Origin: Ensifer adhaerens
GTDB taxonomy: Bacteria > Pseudomonadota > Alphaproteobacteria > Rhizobiales > Rhizobiaceae
Direction: 5' to 3'
NCBI RefSeq assembly: GCF_002007205.1
Contig: NZ_LAZS01000009.1
Span: forward strand, 238,015 to 302,014
Length of the DNA stretch: 64,000 nucleotides
In this document: positions 41,093 through 48,626 of the stretch, one piece after another
Layout: each line of letters opens with the position of its first letter
How positions within the stretch are numbered: position 1 is the stretch's first letter
Notes under the pieces: generated by a model
Database searches by the model: none
Seen by the model: only the letters and a program-made list of their open reading frames with translations
Told to the model about the DNA's origin: nothing
Position numbers and translations under genes: made by a program

Positions 41093-42087
41093 GCGCGATC
41101 GTCGAACGCGTGAAGGCAGTCATCGGGCCGGAGATGGCGGGGCCGGGGCTGGCTTTCCTTGCCGTGGTACTGGTCTTCGGCATCGCCTCGCCGCAATTCC
41201 TGAGCGCTGCCACCTTCGGCTCGGTCGCCTTCCAGCTTCCCGAACTCGGGTTGCTGACACTCGCCATGCTTTTGCCGATCCTGACCGGTGGGCTCAATCT
41301 CGCGATCACCTTCACCGCCAACATTGCCGGGCTGACGCTTGCCTGGGTGTTGCAGGCAAGCGGCGGGGTGGATGCCGGCCCCGGCGCCTTCCTGCTCGGC
41401 TCGGTGCTGGCGGTCCTCGTCGGCGCGGCGAGCGGCGTGGTCATGGGGCTGGTGATCGCCTTTACCCGTGCCCATCCGATCCTGGTGTCGCTGTCGATGA
41501 TGATCTTCCTGCGCGGTCTCGGCGAGTTCCTGACGCGCGGCGGTGACGTTTCCGGCTTCCCGGCCTTCCTCGGTCCGCTCGGCCATGGATCGTTTCTCGG
41601 GGTGCCGATCCCGCTCATCGTCTTCATCCTTTGCGTGCTCGCCTGGCACGTGCTGCTCACCCGCTCCAAGCTCGGCTTCAACACCTACATGATCGGCTCC
41701 AATCTCGAGGCGACGCGTTATTCCGGCATCAACACCCGCAAGGTGATCGTGCTCGTCTATGCGCTCTCCGGCGCCATGTGCGCGATCGCCGGCATCATCA
41801 TGCTGGCGCGCTTCAACTCCGTGCGCATCGGCCACGGCGAAAGCTACCTCTTGATCACGGTGCTTGCCTGTTTCCTCGGCGGCGTCAATCCGTTCGGCGG
41901 CTTCGGCCGGGTCATTCCCGTCTTCGTCGCGCTGGTGGTGCTTCAGCTTCTGTCTTCCGGGCTCAACCTTGTCGGCGCCAACCAGCATCTGGCGACCGCC
42001 GTCTGGGGGCTGCTGCTTGCCGGCGTTATGGTGCTGCGGTTCGTCGCCACCAAATTCAAGATTTCATTTGTCAGAAAGGAAACATGA
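41089..42087 (+). CDS. Sugar ABC importer permease (RbsC-like) 2
   Basis: A 332-residue permease, homologous to but clearly different from the preceding one. It shows LAMLLPILTGGLNLAITFTA (about residue 60), the coupling segment RSKLGFNTYMIGSNLEATRY (about 188), and VLACFLGGVNPFGGFGRVIP (about 258). Having two different RbsC-like permeases implies a heterodimeric channel, as in rhizobial rhamnose and erythritol systems. ATGA overlaps on both sides. Confidence 0.92.
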   Translation: MSAIVERVKAVIGPEMAGPGLAFLAVVLVFGIASPQFLSAATFGSVAFQLPELGLLTLAMLLPILTGGLNLAITFTANIAGLTLAWVLQASGGVDAGPGAFLLGSVLAVLVGAASGVVMGLVIAFTRAHPILVSLSMMIFLRGLGEFLTRGGDVSGFPAFLGPLGHGSFLGVPIPLIVFILCVLAWHVLLTRSKLGFNTYMIGSNLEATRYSGINTRKVIVLVYALSGAMCAIAGIIMLARFNSVRIGHGESYLLITVLACFLGGVNPFGGFGRVIPVFVALVVLQLLSSGLNLVGANQHLATAVWGLLLAGVMVLRFVATKFKISFVRKET

Positions 42088-42938
42088 CCATGCAGGGTTT
42101 TGGCGTCCATACGAGCATGTGGACCATGAATTGGGATCGTCCCGGCGCCGAGCGCGCCGTTGCGGCGGCGGTGAAGTACGGTGTGGACTTCATCGAGATC
42201 CCGATGCTCAATCCGCCAGCTGTCGACACTGCCCACACAAAGGCGCTGCTCGAGAAGAACAAGTTGCGCGCGGTCTGCTCACTCGGGCTGCCGGAACGCG
42301 CCTGGGCCTCGGTTCGCCCGGATGCTGCGATCGAGCATCTGAAAGTGGCGATCGACAAGACGGCTGATCTGGGAGGCGAAGCACTGTCCGGGGTCATCTA
42401 TGGCGGCATCGGCGAGCGCACTGGCGTGCCGCCGACGGAAGCCGAATACGACAACATCGCCCGTGTGCTGCAGGCTGCCGCCAAGCATGCCAAATCGCGC
42501 GGCATCGAGCTCGGGGTCGAGGCGGTCAACCGCTACGAGAACCACCTGATCAACACCGGCTGGCAGGCGGTCGACATGATCAAGCGGGTCGGTGCCGACA
42601 ACGTCTTCGTTCACCTCGACACCTACCACATGAATATCGAGGAAAAGGGCATCGGCACCGGCATCCTCGATGCGCGCGATTTCATCAAATACATCCACCT
42701 GTCCGAAAGCGACCGCGGCACGCCCGGCTACGGCAACTGCGCCTGGGACGAGATCTTCGCGACGCTGGCTGCGATCGGTTTCAAGGGTGGACTGGCGATG
42801 GAAAGCTTCATCAACATGCCGCCGGAGGTCGCCTACGGTCTCGCCGTCTGGAGACCGGTGGCCAAGAACGAGGAGGAGGTCATGGGCAACGGCCTGCCGT
42901 TCCTGCGGAACAAGGCGAAGCAGTACGGATTGATCTAG
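42084..42938 (+). CDS. Ketose 3-epimerase of the D-tagatose/D-psicose 3-epimerase family
   Basis: A 284-residue TIM-barrel enzyme that interconverts ketoses differing at C3. The four metal ligands are at Glu146 (GVEAVNRYENHL), Asp179 (HLDTYHMNIEE), His205 (IHLSESDRG) and Glu240 (AMESF). Their spacing (33, 26, 35) equals that of characterised enzymes (Glu152, Asp185, His211, Glu246 in D-tagatose 3-epimerase). AAGGAAAC precedes the ATG, which overlaps the permease stop (ATGA). In this operon it probably converts the imported ketose to the epimer used by the kinase and aldolase. Its natural substrate is unknown. Confidence 0.9.
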   Translation: MTMQGFGVHTSMWTMNWDRPGAERAVAAAVKYGVDFIEIPMLNPPAVDTAHTKALLEKNKLRAVCSLGLPERAWASVRPDAAIEHLKVAIDKTADLGGEALSGVIYGGIGERTGVPPTEAEYDNIARVLQAAAKHAKSRGIELGVEAVNRYENHLINTGWQAVDMIKRVGADNVFVHLDTYHMNIEEKGIGTGILDARDFIKYIHLSESDRGTPGYGNCAWDEIFATLAAIGFKGGLAMESFINMPPEVAYGLAVWRPVAKNEEEVMGNGLPFLRNKAKQYGLI

Positions 42939-42986
42939 GCGGGTGCGCTTTCAGCGCCTCTTGGACCAGGACGGGAGGATCGCCTC

Positions 42987-44456
42987 ATGGCAGTTGCAGC
43001 GGATGGGAAAGCCGGGACGGTCGCCGTGCTCGACGTCGGCAAGACCAACGTCAAGCTGAACGCGGTCACATCAGATGGCGTCGTGCTCGAAACGCTGAGC
43101 GTCGCCAATCCGGTGCTGCCTGGCCCGCCCTGGCGGCATCACGATCTCGACGCGCTCGGCGACTGGGTCTTCTCCAGTCTCGCCGATCTTGCCCGTCGCC
43201 ATCCGCTGCAGACCTTCGTTGCCGCCGGTCACGGCTCCGGCGGCGTGCTTGTCAGCGATGATCCGGATAGGGCCGCCGGCGCGGCTCTGCCGATGATCGA
43301 TTATGAGCAGCCGGTGCCGGAGGCGATCCGGCTCGGCTATGCGCCGCTTTCCGGCTCCTTTTTCGACCGTGGCAGCGCAACCATGCACAGCGCTACCCAC
43401 CAGGCGCGCCAGCTTTACTGGATGCAGGAGCACGCGCCGGAGGCGGTGGCGGCTGCGCGCTGGTATCTCGGCCTGCCGCAATATTGGGCCTGGCGGCTGT
43501 CGGGCATTGCCGCGTCCGAAGCGAGCCTGCTTGGTGCGCAATCGCATCTGTGGAACGTCGCGGAACGGTGCTTCGCGCCGATCGTGGACGCGCGCGGATG
43601 GCGACGACTGATGCCTGATTTTGCCGATGCCTGGCAGGTGCTCGGCCCGGTTCGCCCGGAACTTGCCCGCCGCTACGGGTTGCCGGACGGCTTGCGGGTG
43701 CTGGCGGGCGGTCATGACAGCAGCCTCAATCACTACCGCTACCATGCAGCCGGTCTTCGCGATTTCATCGTGGTCTCCACTGGAACCTGGATCGTTGCCT
43801 TTTCCGGCCGAACGTCCCTCGACCGGCTGGACGAACACTGCGGCATGACGCTGAACAGCGACGTCTTCGGTCGCCCGCTCGGCGGCGTGCTGACCATGGG
43901 CGGACGCGAGTTTTCGCATGTCGCCGGCCATGAGCCGCCCGAGGCGCCGGTACCGGACGACGTGGTCCTCGGGCTCATCGCCAGACGCACCATGGCGCTG
44001 CCGTCCTTCGGCGACGATGATGGCCTGTTTCCGCAAAGTGCGGGCCGCGGCCGCATCGGCGGGCCGCCGCCGGAAACGCCGGTCGCGCGCAAGGCCCTGG
44101 CGCTCCTCTACTGTGCGCTTCTGACGGCCGAATGCGTCGAGGCGCTGGGGCCGGGAAACGTCGTCGTTCTCGATGGAAGTTTCCTGCGCGATCCCCTCTA
44201 CGCCCGGCTCGTGGCGGCCTTGCTGCCGAACCGGCGGGTCCGCTTCAATCTGGACGCTTACGGCGTCGCATCGGGTGCGGCCTTGCTTGCCCAGGAAGGA
44301 CAACGGTCGGAACCAGTCGCGCTTTCGCTCGCGGATCCGGCCGCGGTTTCTCACTTGTCTCCGGCGGTCGCCGTCTACGCCTCGCAATGGCGGGCGCGGG
44401 CCCGCGCCGGGCAAATCCAAAATTACAGTCGCGATTTCGAAAGGACATATCGATGA
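42987..44456 (+). CDS. FGGY-family carbohydrate kinase (ketose 1-kinase candidate)
   Basis: A 489-residue two-domain kinase of the FGGY family. It shows the N-terminal phosphate loop VAVLDVGKTNVKLNAV (about residue 11), the central GGHDSSLNHYRYH region (about 243), and C-terminal ATPase segments VSTGTWIVAF (about 266) and NVVVLDGSFLRDPLYARLV. The DVGKTN loop places it nearer to rhamnulokinase/fuculokinase-type enzymes than to xylulokinase. It sits 48 bases after the epimerase and overlaps the aldolase gene by ATGA. It probably makes the ketose 1-phosphate cleaved by that aldolase. Confidence 0.88.
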   Translation: MAVAADGKAGTVAVLDVGKTNVKLNAVTSDGVVLETLSVANPVLPGPPWRHHDLDALGDWVFSSLADLARRHPLQTFVAAGHGSGGVLVSDDPDRAAGAALPMIDYEQPVPEAIRLGYAPLSGSFFDRGSATMHSATHQARQLYWMQEHAPEAVAAARWYLGLPQYWAWRLSGIAASEASLLGAQSHLWNVAERCFAPIVDARGWRRLMPDFADAWQVLGPVRPELARRYGLPDGLRVLAGGHDSSLNHYRYHAAGLRDFIVVSTGTWIVAFSGRTSLDRLDEHCGMTLNSDVFGRPLGGVLTMGGREFSHVAGHEPPEAPVPDDVVLGLIARRTMALPSFGDDDGLFPQSAGRGRIGGPPPETPVARKALALLYCALLTAECVEALGPGNVVVLDGSFLRDPLYARLVAALLPNRRVRFNLDAYGVASGAALLAQEGQRSEPVALSLADPAAVSHLSPAVAVYASQWRARARAGQIQNYSRDFERTYR

Positions 44457-45148
44457 CCAAGGCCGACATTCTGTCGCTCCGCCGCGAGATGGTGGACATC
44501 TGCCGCCGGATGAACTTAAACGGCATCAACCAGGGCACGGCCGGCAACATTTCGGTGCGCACCGATACCGGTTTTCTGATCACGCCGTCGTCGCTGCCCT
44601 ATGAGACGATGCAGCCGGAAGACTTGGTCGAGATGGATTTCGACGGCACCTATGTCGGCCTGCGCCCGTCGTCGGAATGGCGCTTCCACCGCGATATCCT
44701 GAGGGAGCGCCCGGATATCAACGTCGTGCTGCATTGCCATTCGGTCTATGCGACCACGCTTGCCTGCCACCACAAGACCATCCCAAGCTTCCACTACATG
44801 ACCGGCATTGCCGGCGGCACGACGATCCGCTGCGCCGAATATGCGACCTTCGGCACGCAGGCATTGTCCGACAATGCACTTGTCGCGCTCAAGGACCGCA
44901 CCGCCTGCCTGCTTGGCCAGCATGGCCAGATCTCGCTCGGCAAGACGCTCGAGTCCGCCCTGTGGCTGGCGATCGAGATCGAGACCCTGTCGCGCATGTA
45001 TGTCCAGGCGCTGACGCTTGGAGAACCGCCGGTCCTGCCCGACGATGAAATGGAGCGCGTCATCGCGCAGATGCGCCGCATGAGCTATGGCCAGGCGCCG
45101 GACGATGAGGGCGTCAACGATCTTGCCCGTCCCCGAGCAGCGGTTTGA
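44453..45148 (+). CDS. Class II (zinc) aldolase, fuculose-1-phosphate aldolase-like
   Basis: A 231-residue enzyme of the FucA/RhaD/AraD class. Catalytic Glu75 (SSEWRFH) and zinc ligands His94 and His96 (VVLHCHSVYAT) and His157 (LGQHGQISLG) keep exactly the spacing of E. coli FucA (73, 92, 94, 155). It should cleave a ketose 1-phosphate to dihydroxyacetone phosphate and an aldehyde (lactaldehyde if the sugar is 6-deoxy, glycolaldehyde if a pentulose). AAGGACA precedes the ATG, which overlaps the kinase stop. It is the last gene of the sugar operon. Confidence 0.92.
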   Translation: MTKADILSLRREMVDICRRMNLNGINQGTAGNISVRTDTGFLITPSSLPYETMQPEDLVEMDFDGTYVGLRPSSEWRFHRDILRERPDINVVLHCHSVYATTLACHHKTIPSFHYMTGIAGGTTIRCAEYATFGTQALSDNALVALKDRTACLLGQHGQISLGKTLESALWLAIEIETLSRMYVQALTLGEPPVLPDDEMERVIAQMRRMSYGQAPDDEGVNDLARPRAAV

Positions 45149-45334
45149 AACGGCCCGGCCGGAAAGGCTTGCTGAAGTGCAGCCGGAAGCCTTCGCTGAG
45201 TGCCGGAGGAGCGTCGTCGCCCCAACAAAACAAACGGTTTTCAGGGGGCGAAACCACGTCCCGTCGCCCTGCTGCACCTGCGCCCCCATTCTTCTCGGGT
45301 TTGCGAAACGGGGTGAATCAACTAATGCTCAGCC

Positions 45335-46339
45335 ATGATGCAACGATATCTGAGTCGGAGATTCGGCACGTCGGAGAGACGGCTGCGCCCTGCGGAAGGT
45401 TGGCGCGTGGCTGCGTTGTCGCTGGTGGCAGCGACCGTGCTGTCGGGCTGCAACACGCGCCAGGACGTCGGCACACCGACCGGCAGCATCATGGTTCCGT
45501 CGGAAAACGCGCTGATCCTGCCGCCGCCCGGCGGGCCCGCCGTGCTGAACGTCGTCGAACGGCGCAGCACCAATGCGATCGAGCAGGATATCTATCTTTA
45601 CACCTCGGCGGCGACGCCGGGACAGAACCTGCTGCGCGCCCAGTTCTTCGGTCCGATGAACGCGAAGTTCGACCAGCAGTCGCGCTCGAACTATGCCGGC
45701 GTTCGCGACAACAGGATGATGGCGGAGGCGCGCCGGGCGCTGCCCGGCGTTTCGCTGTCGCTCAATCCTTACTTTCTGCAGAACAATTACGGCCCGTTCG
45801 GCTATGCCTTCGGCCGGGGGCGGGCGAACGATGCCTGTATCTTCGCCTGGCAGCAGATCCGCCAGCCGGAGAACCACCGCTCGCCACTCAAGGGCTACGG
45901 TACGATCCAGGTGAGGCTTCGCTATTGCGCGACGGGCGCGAGCGAGACCGAACTGCTCGCTCCGGTCTACGGCTATACGATCACCGGAACCTTCGGCGAT
46001 CCCGCCTGGAACCCCTATGGTGCGCCGCCCCCTCTGGAGGCGGGCCTCGGGCGAACCGGCAACCCGATCTATCACAAGGAAGAGGCAGTGACCACGAGCG
46101 CTCCGGTGGCGGTTCCGCGGCGCCAGGTGCAGCCCGTGGCACGGCGTGAAGTCAGCAGCGTCCCGGCGCGCGCCGAACAGCAGGTCGTTGCGCCCGCCGC
46201 GGTGACGTCGATCCCGGTTCCGCAGCCTGATGGAACCGTGGCGATGCCGCAGACGGAGACTGCGACGAAACCCTTGCCGAACGTGATCGTACCGGCTCCG
46301 GCGTGCGTAGGGCAGCAGGCCGGAGGAGCTTGCCCTTAA
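45335..46339 (+). CDS. bcsN: Cellulose biosynthesis protein BcsN (lipoprotein)
   Basis: A 334-residue lipoprotein. A long N-region leads to the lipobox V-L-S-G-C with the lipidated Cys at 39. The domain body contains IEQDIYLYTSAATPGQNLLR, ISLNPYF-like SLNPYFLQNNYGPFGYAFGR, and CIFAWQQIRQ, matching BcsN of rhizobial cellulose clusters. The C-terminal 90 residues are rich in Pro, Ala, Val and Gln and probably unstructured. BcsN occurs only in alphaproteobacterial type III bcs operons and its role is unknown. It precedes bcsA by 109 bases on the same strand. Confidence 0.85.
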   Translation: MMQRYLSRRFGTSERRLRPAEGWRVAALSLVAATVLSGCNTRQDVGTPTGSIMVPSENALILPPPGGPAVLNVVERRSTNAIEQDIYLYTSAATPGQNLLRAQFFGPMNAKFDQQSRSNYAGVRDNRMMAEARRALPGVSLSLNPYFLQNNYGPFGYAFGRGRANDACIFAWQQIRQPENHRSPLKGYGTIQVRLRYCATGASETELLAPVYGYTITGTFGDPAWNPYGAPPPLEAGLGRTGNPIYHKEEAVTTSAPVAVPRRQVQPVARREVSSVPARAEQQVVAPAAVTSIPVPQPDGTVAMPQTETATKPLPNVIVPAPACVGQQAGGACP

Positions 46340-46448
46340 TCGAGCGCTAACCATCCTTTGTTAAGGGCTGGTGTCGGTACGGGAGACTCGGTCGAAAATG
46401 GGCCGGGCAATACCAGTGGCATGATGCCGAACGCTGGAAGGCAAATGT

Positions 46449-48626
46449 ATGAGCAAGGTCGGATCGGTTGCCGCTTGGGCGTTTTTCTCGCTTTGTGTGA
46501 TGGCGGTCATCACACTGCCGGTGAACCTTCAGACGCAGCTCATCGTCAGCGTTCTCATCGTTACCTTCATGGCCGTGCTCAAGCTTGCCAATGCCGGCGG
46601 CCGCTGGCGGCTGATCGCGCTAGCCTTCGGCACGGCGATCGTGCTGCGTTATGTCTATTGGCGCACGACAAGCACGCTGCCGCCGCTCAACCAGCTTGAA
46701 AACTTCATCCCGGGCTTCCTGCTCTACCTCGCTGAAATGTACAGCGTGATGATGCTGTCGCTCAGCCTGTTCGTGGTGGCCATGCCGTTGCCGCCGCGCA
46801 AGGCGAGCTCCATCTCCGAGGGCAAATTTCCGAAGGTCGATGTCTTCGTTCCCTCCTACAACGAGGACGCTGGCCTGCTGGCCAATACGCTCGCGGCGGC
46901 CAAGGCGATGGACTATCCCGCCGACAGGCTGACTGTCTGGCTGCTCGACGACGGCGGTACCCTGCAGAAGCGCAACTCGGCAAATCTCGTCGAGGCGCAG
47001 CGCGCATCCGCCCGCAACGCCGAACTGCAGGCGCTCTGCGATGATCTCGGCGTGCGCTATCTGACGCGCGAGCGCAACGAGCACGCCAAGGCCGGCAACC
47101 TCAACAATGGCATGCTGCATTCCGATGGTGAACTGATCGCGGTCTTCGACGCCGACCACGCACCGGCGCGCGATTTCCTGCTGGAGACCGTCGGTTATTT
47201 CGAACAGGACCCGAAGCTGTTCCTGGTGCAGACGCCGCACTTCTTCCTCAACCCGGACCCGCTCGAGCGCAATCTGCGCACCTTCGAGAAGATGCCGAGC
47301 GAGAACGAGATGTTCTACGGCATCATCCAGCGCGGTCTCGACAAGTGGAACGCCGCCTTCTTCTGCGGCTCGGCCGCTGTTCTGCGCCGCAAGGCGCTGG
47401 AGGATACCGAAGGCTTCAGCGGCATGAGCATCACCGAGGACTGCGAAACGGCGCTTGCCCTGCACGGGCGCGGCTGGAACAGCATCTATGTCGATCGCCC
47501 GCTGATCGCCGGCCTGCAGCCGGCCACCTTCGCAAGCTTCATCGGCCAGCGCAGCCGCTGGGCGCAGGGCATGATGCAGATCCTCATCTTCCGATTCCCG
47601 CTGTTCAAGGGCGGCCTGTCGATCCCGCAACGCCTCTGCTACATGTCGTCGACGCTCTTCTGGCTGTTTCCGATCCCGCGCACGATTTTCCTTTTCGCGC
47701 CGCTCTTCTATCTGTTCTTCGACCTTGAGATTTTCACGGCGTCTGGCGGCGAATTTCTCGCCTATACGCTGGCCTACATGGTCGTGAACCTGATGATGCA
47801 GAACTATCTCTACGGCTCGTTCCGCTGGCCCTGGATCTCCGAACTCTACGAGTTCGCCCAGACGGTACATCTGCTGCCCGCCGTCATTTCGGTGCTGCTG
47901 CGCCCAAGCCGGCCGACGTTCAAGGTGACGGCAAAGGATGAATCGATCCTGGAAAGCCGGCTGTCCGAGATTGCCCGGCCGTTCTTCGTCATCTTCGCGG
48001 TGCTTTTCGTCGCCCTGCTCATGACCGTCTACCGGGTCTACACCGAGCCGTACAAGGCAGACGTGACGCTCGTCGTCGGCGGCTGGAACCTCCTGAACCT
48101 CATCATGGCCGGCTGCGTGCTTGGCGTCGTTTCGGAGCGCGGCGAGCGGGCAGCCTCCCGGCGCGTCAAGGTCAGCCGCCGCTGCGAATTTGGGGTCGCC
48201 GACAAATGGTATCCGGCGACGATCGAGGACGTTTCCGCGCACGGCGCGCGCGTCCAGGTCTACGGCATCGACGCATCGACGCTGCCGACCGATACCGAGG
48301 GCGGGATCCGCTTCGAGCCCTATAGCGGCAGCGGCGTCGCCGAAACCTTGCCGGTCGCGATCCGCAACAAGGAGACAGCCGGCGACATCACCATCATGGG
48401 CTGCCGCTACCTGCCGCAGGCGGCCCGTCATCACAGCCTGGTCGCGGATCTGATCTTTGCCAATTCGCGGCAATGGAGCGAATTTCAGAGTGCCCGGCGC
48501 GGCAATCCGGGCCTGGTGCGCGGAACGCTCTGGTTCCTCTGGATGGCGCTCTACCAGACCAGCCGCGGCATGATTTATTTCCTTCGCAGCCTGCGCGGCT
48601 CCGAGGCGCAGAAGGAGGGCGCTTGA
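46449..48626 (+). CDS. bcsA: Cellulose synthase catalytic subunit
   Basis: A 725-residue inner-membrane GT2 glycosyltransferase that polymerises UDP-glucose into beta-1,4-glucan and exports it. The GT core is complete: PSYNED (about residue 134), DDGG (about 172), Asp234-x-Asp236 (FDADHAPARDF), Thr-Glu-Asp 329-331 (SITEDCETAL) and Gln367-x-x-Arg-Trp371 (GQRSRWAQGMM). About eight helices surround it. A C-terminal PilZ domain with R-x-x-x-R (from about residue 571) and DVSAHGA indicates activation by cyclic di-GMP. It overlaps bcsB by one base (TGATG). Confidence 0.96.
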   Translation: MSKVGSVAAWAFFSLCVMAVITLPVNLQTQLIVSVLIVTFMAVLKLANAGGRWRLIALAFGTAIVLRYVYWRTTSTLPPLNQLENFIPGFLLYLAEMYSVMMLSLSLFVVAMPLPPRKASSISEGKFPKVDVFVPSYNEDAGLLANTLAAAKAMDYPADRLTVWLLDDGGTLQKRNSANLVEAQRASARNAELQALCDDLGVRYLTRERNEHAKAGNLNNGMLHSDGELIAVFDADHAPARDFLLETVGYFEQDPKLFLVQTPHFFLNPDPLERNLRTFEKMPSENEMFYGIIQRGLDKWNAAFFCGSAAVLRRKALEDTEGFSGMSITEDCETALALHGRGWNSIYVDRPLIAGLQPATFASFIGQRSRWAQGMMQILIFRFPLFKGGLSIPQRLCYMSSTLFWLFPIPRTIFLFAPLFYLFFDLEIFTASGGEFLAYTLAYMVVNLMMQNYLYGSFRWPWISELYEFAQTVHLLPAVISVLLRPSRPTFKVTAKDESILESRLSEIARPFFVIFAVLFVALLMTVYRVYTEPYKADVTLVVGGWNLLNLIMAGCVLGVVSERGERAASRRVKVSRRCEFGVADKWYPATIEDVSAHGARVQVYGIDASTLPTDTEGGIRFEPYSGSGVAETLPVAIRNKETAGDITIMGCRYLPQAARHHSLVADLIFANSRQWSEFQSARRGNPGLVRGTLWFLWMALYQTSRGMIYFLRSLRGSEAQKEGA

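Noticed and set aside
46340..46376. Possible CtrA site (TTAA-type half-sites) upstream of bcsA
   Set aside because: The two TAA-like half-sites are separated by ten bases rather than the seven CtrA needs.
46620..48473. 617-codon open frame antisense to bcsA
   Set aside because: It lies wholly within bcsA, which has all its catalytic motifs. The composition is that of a shadow frame.
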